From the NCBI GenBank assembly GCA_021781815.1, contig JAJXWB010000006.1, positions 108,034-172,033 on the forward strand: DNA of 64,000 nt, in the 5' to 3' direction. Position numbers and translations under genes: made by a program. The notes beneath the pieces are model-generated. The model was not told the origin of the DNA. It saw nothing but the letters and a program-made list of their open reading frames with translations, and ran no database searches. Of this stretch, positions 18,873-27,064 are shown one piece after another. How positions within the stretch are numbered: the stretch's first letter is position 1; every line of letters begins with the position of its first letter. The DNA comes from Pseudomonadota bacterium (lineage in GTDB: Bacteria > Pseudomonadota > Alphaproteobacteria > Rhizobiales > Beijerinckiaceae).

Positions 18873-19799
18873 ATGGCCGGCGTTTTCTCGATCACGATCC
18901 CGATCTTCCTTCTCATAGCGGTGGGCCATCTGGCTTTCCGGTTCAGGATGCTGGAGCCCGCGCACACGCGCGCGCTCGGCGCTTTCGTACTGAACTTCGC
19001 GCTGCCTGCGCTCATCGTGCGATCGCTCGGCGACCGTCGGCCGGCCGAAATCCTCAACGCCAGATATCTCATCGCCTACGGCGGCGCATCGCTGGCGGTG
19101 TTCGCCATCGTCTTCGTGATCGCGCGCTTCGCCCGCGGAAGCGGGCAGACCCGCAGCGCAATTCAGGCTCTGGGCGCATCTGTCTCCAACAGCGGCTTCA
19201 TCGGCTATCCGGTTGCGGCGCTGGTGCTCGGCGCGCCGGCGGGCGTCGCGTTGTCCCTCAACATGCTGTTTGAGAACATGGCGCTCATCCCTCTCGCTCT
19301 GGCGTTGGCCGAGGCCGGCAGGGGCAAGGGCGCGAGCGCCGCGGAAACCGTCCGGCGCGCCGCTTTGCGCCTGATCCGCAACCCGCTGATCATCGCCATT
19401 TCGACCGGCGCGGCCCTCGCCTTCTCCGGTCTTTCGCTGCCGGCCGCCCTCGTTCGTTCGATCGACATGCTGGCGAGCGCGTCCGCGGCCGTGGCGTTGT
19501 TCGCCATCGGCGGCGCGCTGGTCGGCCTCTCCGCTCAAGGACTCATCGGCGATGTGGCGCTTGTCGTCGCCGGCAAGCTCCTGCTCCATCCGCTGGCGGT
19601 CTTCGGGGCGCTGTCTTTCTTCCCGGCGCTCGATCCCGCGCTGCGCAAGGCCGCGCTCATTTTCGCCAGCGTTCCAATGATCACGATCTATCCGCTTCTC
19701 GGCGAGGCCTATGGACAAGGCCGCCTCAGCGCCGCGGCGCTGGTTGCGGCTACGTCCGTTTCCTTCCTGACCATTTCGTTGCTGCTTTATCTCGTTTGA
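18873..19799 (+). CDS. AEC family transporter (auxin efflux carrier-like)
   Basis: A 308-residue integral membrane protein with ten predicted helices in two repeats of five, the layout of the AEC family. Characteristic are the N-terminal FSITIPIFLLIAVGHL, the SNSGFIGYPV crossover segment near residue 110 and its counterpart late in the protein (SVPMITIYPLLGEAYG). Family members export or import small carboxylates such as malonate or malate. The start at 18873 gives the family length; upstream in-frame codons to 18720 overlap the divergent hydrolase gene. Confidence 0.88.
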   Translation: MAGVFSITIPIFLLIAVGHLAFRFRMLEPAHTRALGAFVLNFALPALIVRSLGDRRPAEILNARYLIAYGGASLAVFAIVFVIARFARGSGQTRSAIQALGASVSNSGFIGYPVAALVLGAPAGVALSLNMLFENMALIPLALALAEAGRGKGASAAETVRRAALRLIRNPLIIAISTGAALAFSGLSLPAALVRSIDMLASASAAVALFAIGGALVGLSAQGLIGDVALVVAGKLLLHPLAVFGALSFFPALDPALRKAALIFASVPMITIYPLLGEAYGQGRLSAAALVAATSVSFLTISLLLYLV

Positions 19800-19904
19800 A
19801 GCTGTACGGCGCGCCACGAAAGACGCGGACGATCGGGCTTGACGCTCGAAGGCGGGCGACGCATCGTCGCATCACGGTTCGCCTGCTTCGACGATGAGGG
19901 AATA

Positions 19905-20363
19905 ATGCGTACTGGCCATTTCCGTCGCGGCCTCGCCATCGGCCTCGCGCTGACCGGCGCCCTGCAGGCGGCGGCCGCCTTCGCGCGGCCGATAACGCCG
20001 CTGGAAAATCGGGACATGCCCTATGCCACGGACATGCCCGCCTGCGACGATCCGTTCGTTCTCGGCAAGATCTCCTCGCGCTTCTCCTCGCGAGAAGAAT
20101 ACTGGAATTCCGGACTGTCCATCGCCGGTTTCGACAGCATCGTCGAGACCGGCTACCGCACCAACGGCCTCGACTATCTGGCCCGCCGTTACTGCGTCGG
20201 CCGGGTGACTCTCAACGACGGCGCGTCGCGCAAGGTGACATATGTCATCGGCGGCAGCGATCTGGGCTGGCTCGGCATAATCGGGCCGGGCGTTAAATGG
20301 TGCATCGACGGGCTTGATCGCGATTTTGCCTACGGTGGCGATTGCCGCGCCGCCGGCCCCTGA
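19905..20363 (+). CDS. Conserved periplasmic four-cysteine protein, function unknown
   Basis: A 152-residue protein with a clear signal peptide (cleavage near residue 27, AFA). The mature part has four cysteines (PACDD, RRYCVG, VKWCID, GGDCRA), allowing two disulfides, and a SRFSSREEYWNSGLSI segment that looks strongly constrained. No catalytic motif is seen. The ATG at 19905 has GAGGG just upstream. It lies 28 bases before the RNase T2 gene on the same strand, so the two are probably co-transcribed and both products are exported. Confidence 0.7.
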   Translation: MRTGHFRRGLAIGLALTGALQAAAAFARPITPLENRDMPYATDMPACDDPFVLGKISSRFSSREEYWNSGLSIAGFDSIVETGYRTNGLDYLARRYCVGRVTLNDGASRKVTYVIGGSDLGWLGIIGPGVKWCIDGLDRDFAYGGDCRAAGP

Positions 20364-20391
20364 TTTTTGAGTTTCTGACCAAGAGATTTCG

Positions 20392-21171
20392 ATGCCGCGC
20401 GTATTCAGACCCGCCGCCCTTCTGCGCCACGCCCTGCTGGCGCTCGCCTGCCTCGCGCCGCTCGCCCTTCCGGCTTCGGCGCAACAGTCCGGCTGCATTC
20501 TCGACAATTGCGCGGACCGCCGCCCGCCCGTGCAGCAGGATGCGGCTTCGCCCGTGTCCTACGACTCGTTCCGACCGCGGCCGCGCGGCGCGAGCGCGCC
20601 CGGCGATTTCGACTTCTACGTGCTCTCGCTCTCCTGGTCCCCGGGGTTCTGCGCCACGGGCGGCGCAGGAAGAAACCCCGTCCAATGCGGGGGCGGCCAG
20701 CATCTCGGCTTCGTCGTGCACGGCCTCTGGCCGCAATACCAGCACGGATACCCGCAGGACTGCGGACCGGCCGGTCGCTCGCCCTCTCGCATCGCGCTCG
20801 ACCAGACCAACGGCCTGTATCCGGACCAGGGCCTGGCGCGTTACGAATGGCGCAAGCATGGCGTTTGCTCCGGCAAGAGCCCGAGCGATTATTTCGCCGA
20901 CGTCCGCCGCGCGCGCGACGTCATCGTCATTCCCCCGCAATTGCGGGACGCGAGCGGCGGCCAGACCTGGGCTCCCCTCGACATTCTCCGCGCCTTCGAG
21001 GCCGCCAATCCGCGGTTGCGGCCAGGCATGTCGGCGGTTGGCTGCCGCTCCGGCGTGCTGCAGGAGGTCCGTTTCTGCATGAGCAAGGATTTGCGCGATT
21101 TCGTCCCGTGCCCCGAGGTCGCGCGCCAGACCTGCCACGGACGACAGATAGCGGTTCCGGCGCCGTTATAG
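20392..21171 (+). CDS. Ribonuclease T2 family protein
   Basis: A 259-residue exported RNase. The signal peptide ends near residue 30 (ASA). Both catalytic segments are intact: CAS I as FVVHGLWPQY and CAS II as YEWRKHGVCSG, giving the two histidines, the glutamate and the lysine needed for transphosphorylation through a 2',3'-cyclic intermediate. Ten or so cysteines suggest disulfides in the periplasm. The role is probably RNA scavenging. It follows the four-cysteine protein gene with a short gap. Confidence 0.92.
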   Translation: MPRVFRPAALLRHALLALACLAPLALPASAQQSGCILDNCADRRPPVQQDAASPVSYDSFRPRPRGASAPGDFDFYVLSLSWSPGFCATGGAGRNPVQCGGGQHLGFVVHGLWPQYQHGYPQDCGPAGRSPSRIALDQTNGLYPDQGLARYEWRKHGVCSGKSPSDYFADVRRARDVIVIPPQLRDASGGQTWAPLDILRAFEAANPRLRPGMSAVGCRSGVLQEVRFCMSKDLRDFVPCPEVARQTCHGRQIAVPAPL

Positions 21172-21217
21172 GCGGCAACGCTCGACGCAAGGATCGGCGC
21201 GGCGCATAACCTCGACA

Positions 21218-22057
21218 ATGAACTACCGCCACGCCTTCCATGCCGGCAATTTCGCCGACGTGTTCAAACACGCGCTGCTCACGCGGATTCTCCTCTATCT
21301 CAACCGCAAGGATGCGCATTATCGCGTCATAGACACCCACGCGGGCGAAGGCGCCTACGATCTCTCGCGCGACGAGGCGGCGCGCACCGGCGAATGGCGC
21401 GAGGGGATCGGCAGGCTCGCGACATTGCCGCGAAACAGCGACGCGGGCCGCCTGCTACGCCCCTGGCTCGACATTGTCGGCGCCTGCGATGGGGAGGGAA
21501 GGCCTCTCCTCTACCCGGGGTCGCCGCTCATCGCCCAAAAGCTCGCCCGCAAGGGCGATCGACTGGTCTTTTGTGAAAAGCACCCCGACGCCTTCGCCGC
21601 ATTGAAGGCGCGCGTCGCCCGCGACCGCCGCGTGAAGGCGCTCGATCTCGACGGCTGGACGGCGCTCGGCGCCTTTGTGCCGCCGCCGGAGCGGCGCGGC
21701 CTCGTGCTGGTCGATCCGCCGTTCGAGGCAAAGGACGAATTTTCGACGATGGCGAGATCCTTCGCCGCCGCCTTCGCCAAATGGAGCACCGGGATCTACG
21801 CGCTCTGGTATCCTGTGAAGGACACGGCGGCCGCGCAGGATCTCTGGACCGCCGTCGGCGCGTCGCGCGCCAAAAGCGCGCTGCGGCTCGAACTCGCAGT
21901 CGCGGCGACGGCCGGCCTGACGCGCACGGGCCTGATCGTCGTCAACCCTCCGTTCGTGCTGGAAGGCGAGGCGCGCACGCTTCTGCCGGCGCTCGCGCAT
22001 CTGCTCGAACGCACGCCCGGCGCAGGCGCTGCGCTGATCGATTCCTTCGGCGGCTGA
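21218..22057 (+). CDS. rlmJ: 23S rRNA (adenine-2030-N6)-methyltransferase RlmJ
   Basis: A 279-residue Rossmann methyltransferase. The N-terminus MNYRHAFHAGNFADVFKH is the family hallmark; the SAM-binding segment is DTHAGEGAYDL near residue 40 and the catalytic DPPFE motif is near residue 168. RlmJ methylates A2030 of 23S rRNA in the naked subunit. The length matches the family. It is convergent with the barrel-protein gene, separated by that gene's terminator. Confidence 0.93.
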   Translation: MNYRHAFHAGNFADVFKHALLTRILLYLNRKDAHYRVIDTHAGEGAYDLSRDEAARTGEWREGIGRLATLPRNSDAGRLLRPWLDIVGACDGEGRPLLYPGSPLIAQKLARKGDRLVFCEKHPDAFAALKARVARDRRVKALDLDGWTALGAFVPPPERRGLVLVDPPFEAKDEFSTMARSFAAAFAKWSTGIYALWYPVKDTAAAQDLWTAVGASRAKSALRLELAVAATAGLTRTGLIVVNPPFVLEGEARTLLPALAHLLERTPGAGAALIDSFGG

Positions 22058-22058
22058 C

Positions 22059-22085
22059 AAAAAAGGCCCGGCGGACAGCCGGGCC
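22059..22085 (-). terminator. Rho-independent terminator of the 22118 barrel gene
   Basis: An eight-base-pair perfect stem (GGCCCGGC/GCCGGGCC) with a five-base loop, followed on the minus strand by six Ts. It lies 33 bases past the stop of the barrel-protein gene and directly after the rlmJ stop. Confidence 0.85.
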
Positions 22086-22117
22086 AGTTTGTCTGGAGGG
22101 GTCGACAGATCCAGAAA

Positions 22118-22804
22118 CTAGAAATGGTAATTGAGGCCCGCGCGCACCTGCGAAGTGTTGATCCCGACGCTCATCCAGTCCGGCGTCCCGGCGAAGGCGT
22201 CCTTCGATCCAAGCGACGTGAACAGATATTCGGCCTTGGCCGAGAGATGATCGGTGAAGGCGTATTCAAGACCGGCGCCGACGGCAAAGCCCGTCTGGAA
22301 CGACGACATTGACGAGAAGAACGGCAAGGATCGCCAGTCGTTGATGTTGGCCGAGACCGACCCCATCGCCAGACCGCCCGTCAGATAGATCAGCGCGCGA
22401 TCTGCGGAATAGCCAATGCGGGGGCGGATGGTGGCGAGGCTCGACTGCTTGCCGTCGCCATTGAATCGGAAGAACGGTAATTGGTTGGAATTGCTGATAT
22501 TGGACAGATCCAGGTCGCCTTCGAGGCCGAGCACGATATTCTGCGTCGCCTGCCAGTTGAAGCCGCCGGTGACGCCGCCTTCGAAGCCCGAAGGCGCGCC
22601 GAACACCTGATTCGATCCGTTCGTGAACGCGCCCCAGCCATAGCCGGCGTTAAGGCCGAGATAGAAACCGGTCCAGGTGAACATCGGCGGCGGAGCATAA
22701 TAGTCCGATTGCGGCGCCCGCCGGCTCGGCAGGTCGGCCGCCACGGCCGCGCCGGTGAAAGCGAGGACTGCGAGACCGACGCTCGCAAATAGGGACTTCT
22801 TCAT
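22118..22804 (-). CDS. Outer-membrane beta-barrel protein (Omp25/31-like)
   Basis: A 228-residue outer-membrane protein. The signal peptide MKKSLFASVGLAVLAFTGAAVA is followed by ADLPSRR, a start typical of rhizobial and Brucella small porin-like proteins, and then eight likely beta strands beginning with WTGFYLGLNAGYGWG. It ends in LNYHF, the C-terminal phenylalanine used by the Bam assembly machinery. It probably contributes to envelope stability; channel activity is unproven for such proteins. A terminator follows it and an unusual AT-rich region precedes it. Confidence 0.9.
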   Translation of the reverse strand: MKKSLFASVGLAVLAFTGAAVAADLPSRRAPQSDYYAPPPMFTWTGFYLGLNAGYGWGAFTNGSNQVFGAPSGFEGGVTGGFNWQATQNIVLGLEGDLDLSNISNSNQLPFFRFNGDGKQSSLATIRPRIGYSADRALIYLTGGLAMGSVSANINDWRSLPFFSSMSSFQTGFAVGAGLEYAFTDHLSAKAEYLFTSLGSKDAFAGTPDWMSVGINTSQVRAGLNYHF

Positions 22805-22889
22805 CGATTGACTCCGTTACGCGACGCCTTACGCCCACTTTCGTCGTGCTGCGTTATAGAATCGTTCAGGTAAATGAACGCTTACCGCG

Positions 22890-23075
22890 ACGCAAAATCA
22901 ATTATGGCGAATACACGCCGGCTATTCCAATATGGAACAATCATAGAAAATATAAATTTTCAGCAAGTATTATTTGTTATAATCTTAATTGAATGCAAAT
23001 AATACTGAAATTTTGTTATAATTTATAAAATTCAATATGGTAAATACATAATTAAACATCAAGAAATTTGGACTG
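22890..23075. other. AT-rich island with inverted and direct repeats
   Basis: About 185 bases of strongly AT-rich DNA in a GC-rich chromosome, within the 356-base gap between the barrel-protein and SDR genes. It holds a perfect 11-base inverted repeat (22966-22976 and 22996-23006, 19-base gap) and an 11-base direct repeat TTTGTTATAAT at 22973-22983 and 23012-23022, each with a consensus-like TATAAT. No convincing reading frame is present. It may be a promoter region for the barrel gene or a remnant of foreign DNA. Confidence 0.6.
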
Positions 23076-23160
23076 CTCGTCATGATTCACGAAAAGCTTC
23101 GCCATCGCTTAGGATGGAATATCGTCGTTTTGGTCGATGACGGCCAGGAGAATCGAACCG

Positions 23161-23898
23161 ATGGACAGCGGTGCAGCACTGGTGACGGGCGGGGCGCGCC
23201 GGATCGGTCGCGCGATCACGCAACGCCTCGCCAAGCAGGGGCTCGCTATCGTCATTCACGCCAGCGCGCGCTCGCGCGACGACGCCGAAAGCGTCGCGCA
23301 CGCCATATGCGCGGGCGGCGGTCGCGCGGCGGTCGTGACCGCCGATCTGGCCGACGCCGGGGCGACCCGCGGCCTGATCGAGGCGGCGGAGAAGCCGTTC
23401 GGCGGACTGACCCGGCTGGTCAATAACGCCTCGATTTTCGAGGCGGACGAGGCTGACACGTTCGAGGCCGCTGGCTTCGATCGGCACATAGCAGTCAATC
23501 TGCGCGCGCCCGCTCTGCTGGCTCAGGCCTTTGCCGCCGCGCTGCCCGCAGAGGCGACCGGCGCTGTCGTCAATATCGTTGACCAGCGAGTGCTTCGGCC
23601 CGACCCGCATTATTTCAGTTATTCCATCTCCAAGGCCGGGTTGCTTGCGGCTACCCGGACCATGGCGCAGGCGTTCGCTCCGCGCATCCGCGTCAACGCG
23701 GTCGGCCCGGGTCCGGTGCTACCGAATCACGTCGAGGGCCAGGCGGCGTTCGACGCCGAAGTGGCGGTAGCGCCACTCGCCCGTGCGGTGCCGCCGGAGG
23801 AGATCGCCGACGCCGTCGCCTGGTTGCTCGATGCGCCCGGCATCACCGGTCAGATGATCGCTGTCGACGCCGGCCAGCATCTGGCGTGGCGAAAATAG
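23161..23898 (+). CDS. SDR family pteridine reductase-like protein (FolM/PTR1 type)
   Basis: A 245-residue SDR. The nucleotide motif is TGGARRIGRAI, the TGxxxRxG form characteristic of pteridine reductases and FolM. The active site has Asp141, Tyr154 and Lys158, the same Asp-Tyr-Lys spacing (13 and 4) as in trypanosomatid PTR1, where aspartate replaces the usual SDR serine. This points to reduction of dihydropterins (dihydromonapterin or dihydrobiopterin) with NADPH. The start at 23161 has GGAGAA eight bases upstream; the frame is open a little further to 23137. It sits alone after an AT-rich region. Confidence 0.85.
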   Translation: MDSGAALVTGGARRIGRAITQRLAKQGLAIVIHASARSRDDAESVAHAICAGGGRAAVVTADLADAGATRGLIEAAEKPFGGLTRLVNNASIFEADEADTFEAAGFDRHIAVNLRAPALLAQAFAAALPAEATGAVVNIVDQRVLRPDPHYFSYSISKAGLLAATRTMAQAFAPRIRVNAVGPGPVLPNHVEGQAAFDAEVAVAPLARAVPPEEIADAVAWLLDAPGITGQMIAVDAGQHLAWRK

Positions 23899-23909
23899 GC
23901 GACGGACGT

Positions 23910-24176
23910 TCAATCCGCGCTCGGCAGCCTGCGAATCGTGAATTCGATGTCGCCGTCGTCGCAGACGCGCCAGAACTCGATCTCGGTCATATAGGCGGCC
24001 TTGGGATAGCGATCGAACCATTCCCGCGCCTTGGCTCGGGCCTCGGGCCGGGGCAGGCGGAAGGAATCTCGTCGCCACGCGCCTGAGCCGCCGACCGGTC
24101 GTGACCGGTTGAGCGCGCCGAGGCGGCGCGCAACATCCGCCGGGCTCCTGATCCGAGGCTTGAATTCCTCAACCAT
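23910..24176 (-). CDS. Conserved hypothetical protein, 88 residues
   Basis: A small basic soluble protein with no signal peptide or membrane helix. It has an arginine-rich N-terminal half (RIRSPADVARRLGALNR) and an acidic-aromatic C-terminal half (EIEFWRVCDDGDIEFTIRRL) that looks like a short beta hairpin. No family is recognised. The start at 24176 (MVEEFKPRI) is preferred over 24206. It is convergent with the pteridine reductase-like gene, 11 bases apart. Confidence 0.6.
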   Translation of the reverse strand: MVEEFKPRIRSPADVARRLGALNRSRPVGGSGAWRRDSFRLPRPEARAKAREWFDRYPKAAYMTEIEFWRVCDDGDIEFTIRRLPSAD

Positions 24177-24395
24177 CGCCGCGTCCCTTGATGGGCAACC
24201 AATCAATCATAGCGCTGTCCTGAGCCGAAGGGGAGTCGACGGGACGTGACTGCAATACAACAGTTTTTCACAATCGAACGCCGAGCGTTTTGTCGCTGGG
24301 CGAAAACGCCGGCGCCCCCTGCCTTTTTACGGAATTATTTGCCATAATCCCGCCAATAGCCGCGTACAAGTTCGGGGGCTTTCGGTATTTCCTTG

Positions 24396-25559
24396 ATGAC
24401 TCCGCGCCGCGCTTTTTTCGCCATGACGGCTCTGGTCGCGATTTCGGTCGCCGCTGGCGTCGCGGCAGCGCGCCTCCTGCCGGTCGAATCTCAGGAGCAG
24501 TCTGCCGAGCGGATCGCTGCGGCCGACCTGACGCCCGCCCCCGCGCCACAACCGGCCGAACCCGTCGACACGTCTCCACCGCCCTTGCGCAGGAATACGT
24601 TTGGCGGGCTCGTCTATGCGCCGTTGTACGCGCCGTTCCGCGCGGCGCGTGAAGAGCCGAAGCCCGAGCCGGTCGCCACGGACGAGGTGACCGAGACTCC
24701 CGCTGCGCCCGCGACAAACATGCCGTTGCCGCCGGCGCGTCCGCCCGAGCTGGCTGGCATCGCCCCGGACATGCCGGCGCCGCCTGTCCGCCCGCCCGAA
24801 CTTACCGCGCCGGTCGTTGTCGCCTCGCTGACGCCTATGGCCCCCGCGGCCGCCCCCGAAACAAAGCCGCAGCTTGTCGAGCCGACGCCGATGGCGGCCG
24901 AGAGCCCGCCCGCCGCCGACGCGCCCTTCAAGAAGGGGCAGCCCGCTTATGTCCGCATCTTCAAGCAGGAAGGCGAACTCGAACTCTGGCTGAAGAAGGG
25001 CGGCAAATACGCCCTCTACAAATCCTATCCGATCTGCAAATGGTCGGGCCATCTCGGCCCGAAGCTGAAGGAAGCGGACTACCAGTCTCCCGAGGGATTT
25101 TACAGCGTCTCGGCGCGTCAGCTCAATCCTAACTCGCATTACCATCGCGCCTTCAACGTCGGCTTCCCCAACGCGCTGGAGAAGCAGTTGGGCTACACCG
25201 GCGGCCTGGTGATGGTGCATGGCGACTGCAAGTCGGTCGGCTGTTTCGCCATGACCGACCGTGGCATCGAAGAAATTTACGACTTCGTCGCCGCTGCGAT
25301 CGCCGCCGGCCAGCGCGAAGTGCCGGTCAACATCTTTCCCTTCCGCATGACCGACTCGAAACTGGCCCGTGAGACCGGCGGCGGCTGGCTCTCCTTCGCG
25401 CCGTCCGAAAACGCCAGATGGGCGTCGTTCTGGAGCAACCTGAAGGAAGGCTTCGACCGTTTCGAGCAGACAGGCGAGCCGCCGACCGCCTATGCCTGCG
25501 GCGGGCGCTACGCCTTCAGCGACGGCGGCGCCTCCTGCAAGCGAATTGCAGGGTGGTGA
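24396..25559 (+). CDS. L,D-transpeptidase family protein (YafK-type) with proline-rich linker
   Basis: A 387-residue envelope protein. An N-terminal signal/anchor (residues 6-26) is followed by about 150 residues of Pro/Ala-rich linker with imperfect PxxPPxRPPEL repeats, long enough to cross the periplasm. The YkuD-like catalytic domain (from about residue 185) has His275 and Cys283 in HGDCKSVGCF. Family members cut or form peptidoglycan cross-links or attach proteins to it. TTG at 24393 directly precedes the chosen ATG. It is convergent with the CCA-adding enzyme gene with no gap. Confidence 0.88.
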   Translation: MTPRRAFFAMTALVAISVAAGVAAARLLPVESQEQSAERIAAADLTPAPAPQPAEPVDTSPPPLRRNTFGGLVYAPLYAPFRAAREEPKPEPVATDEVTETPAAPATNMPLPPARPPELAGIAPDMPAPPVRPPELTAPVVVASLTPMAPAAAPETKPQLVEPTPMAAESPPAADAPFKKGQPAYVRIFKQEGELELWLKKGGKYALYKSYPICKWSGHLGPKLKEADYQSPEGFYSVSARQLNPNSHYHRAFNVGFPNALEKQLGYTGGLVMVHGDCKSVGCFAMTDRGIEEIYDFVAAAIAAGQREVPVNIFPFRMTDSKLARETGGGWLSFAPSENARWASFWSNLKEGFDRFEQTGEPPTAYACGGRYAFSDGGASCKRIAGW

Positions 25560-26807
25560 TCACTTCCTCTCCGCCACCGCCTCGTCGATCAACCGCGCCA
25601 CGATCGCGGGGTCGCGCGGAAAGCCGGCGCGAATCCATTTCGCTTGCAGCGTCTTGAGCATGGCGCCGATCGCGCGGCCCTCGGCGAGGCCGCGCCGCTT
25701 CAGGTCCTCGCCCGAAACCGGCAGCCGCAGATCGTTCATGCCCGCGACCGCCGTATAGGCATCAAGCCACCCCGCCTCGTCGGCGGCAGCGGCGCTCTCG
25801 GCGTGCGCCAACGCCAGAGCGTCAGCCGCGGCGCCGGCGCCGACGCGCAGGACAAACTCGGCGAGCGCAGCGCCATCCGGCGGCGCGAGGGAGCCGTGCA
25901 GGGCCTCCAGCGCGCCCGCGGCGCCGACAAGGCGGCGATGTTCCGCATTCGACAGCCTGAGCTTTTCGCGAAGACGTTCGGCGTCTTCCTGCACGAGGAC
26001 CGAAAGCGCGCCCATACGCATCAGCGCGTCCGGCCCAAGTCCCCGCGCGGTTTCGATCCCTGCGAGGCGCTCGAGCCGCGCAGGATAGACGGCGCCAGCA
26101 AAGGCGAATTCGAGCAGTCCCGCCTCGGCAGCCTCCGCCGCGACCTGCGGCCCGCGCGCAGCGATCAGCAACTTGAGCAATTCCGCTCGCACCCGCTCGG
26201 CGGAAAGGCGCGTCAATCCGGCGCGCAAGTCGACCGCCGCCGCCAGCCCGTCGGGATCGAGCGGCCCCTGGCCAAAGGCGGCGTGAAAACGAAACAGGCG
26301 CAGGATGCGCAGGTAATCTTCGGCGATGCGCTGGCGCGCGTCGCCGATGAAGCGCACACGCCGGGCCGCGAGATCGGCCTGCCCGCAGAGCGGATCGTGC
26401 AGCACGCCGTCGCGCGTCAGCGACATCGAATTGATGGTGAAGTCGCGCCGCCGCGCATCCTCGTCGAAATCGCGGCCGAACCGGACTTTCGCGCGCCGTC
26501 CGTCGGTCTCGACGTCCTCGCGCAAGCTCGTGACCTCGAACGGCCGCCCGCCGACAATCACCGTCACCGTGCCGTGATCGTAGCCGGTCGGGACCGACCT
26601 GAGCCCGGCCTTCCTCGCGCGCGCGACGATCACATCCGGCGTCGCCGTCGTCGCAAGGTCGACATCGGTGGTCGGCAAGCCGAGCAGTGCGTTGCGCACG
26701 GCGCCGCCGACGATCCGCGTCTCCTCCCCCTCGCCGTCGAGCGCGGCCAGCGCCCGCGAATTATGCGGCTCCGCGAGCAGCGCGGCCAGCGCCGCCCTGC
26801 CCGTCAC
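25560..26807 (-). CDS. CCA tRNA nucleotidyltransferase / poly(A) polymerase family
   Basis: A 415-residue class II nucleotidyltransferase. The catalytic head shows GGAVRNALLGLPTTDVDLATTA with the metal-binding aspartates, and RRDFTINSM marks the nucleotide-selecting segment. RIAEDYLRILRLFRFH follows as in CCA-adding enzymes. It adds or repairs the 3' CCA of tRNA; the N-terminal region alone cannot separate it from bacterial poly(A) polymerase, but the length and lone copy favour the CCA enzyme. The start is a GTG overlapping the stop of the preceding small gene as GTGA, so it is the third gene of a coupled Nudix, membrane-protein, CCA operon. Confidence 0.9.
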   Translation of the reverse strand: MTGRAALAALLAEPHNSRALAALDGEGEETRIVGGAVRNALLGLPTTDVDLATTATPDVIVARARKAGLRSVPTGYDHGTVTVIVGGRPFEVTSLREDVETDGRRAKVRFGRDFDEDARRRDFTINSMSLTRDGVLHDPLCGQADLAARRVRFIGDARQRIAEDYLRILRLFRFHAAFGQGPLDPDGLAAAVDLRAGLTRLSAERVRAELLKLLIAARGPQVAAEAAEAGLLEFAFAGAVYPARLERLAGIETARGLGPDALMRMGALSVLVQEDAERLREKLRLSNAEHRRLVGAAGALEALHGSLAPPDGAALAEFVLRVGAGAAADALALAHAESAAAADEAGWLDAYTAVAGMNDLRLPVSGEDLKRRGLAEGRAIGAMLKTLQAKWIRAGFPRDPAIVARLIDEAVAERK

Positions 26808-27064
26808 TGGAAACGCCCGGGCACGACGCGCCCGTTCTCGACATGGGCCGGCGTGTAGCCGCCTTGTTCCCTGTTGGCTGTCAACCCGAAGAACAGCATT
26901 CCCGCAACCGCCGCCACAAGCCCTGCGATCGTCAGCCCGAATCGCGCCTCGCCCGGCCAATGCGTCGGGTGCAGGGGATGACGGCGCAACGCCAGCAGGT
27001 AGACGACATAAAGAACGAACGGCGCGACGAAGAGGGCGACAGGCCCGGCAAACGCTCGCCACAT
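26804..27064 (-). CDS. Small two-helix membrane protein (DUF6111-like)
   Basis: An 86-residue protein with two predicted membrane helices (about residues 6-26 and 44-64), a basic loop (ALRRHPLHPTHW) between them and a soluble tail ending VVPGRFQ. The start overlaps the Nudix stop (TGATG) and its own stop overlaps the CCA-enzyme start (GTGA), so its reading frame is well fixed by coupling on both sides. I believe it matches the small DUF6111 family found in this position in Rhizobiales, but function is unknown. Confidence 0.72.
   Translation of the reverse strand: MWRAFAGPVALFVAPFVLYVVYLLALRRHPLHPTHWPGEARFGLTIAGLVAAVAGMLFFGLTANREQGGYTPAHVENGRVVPGRFQ

Noticed and set aside
23140..23160. A tRNA-like T-loop sequence (reverse complement of GAATCGAACC)
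   Set aside because: The flanking bases do not pair into a T-stem and no anticodon or D arm follows, so there is no tRNA and no clear attachment site.
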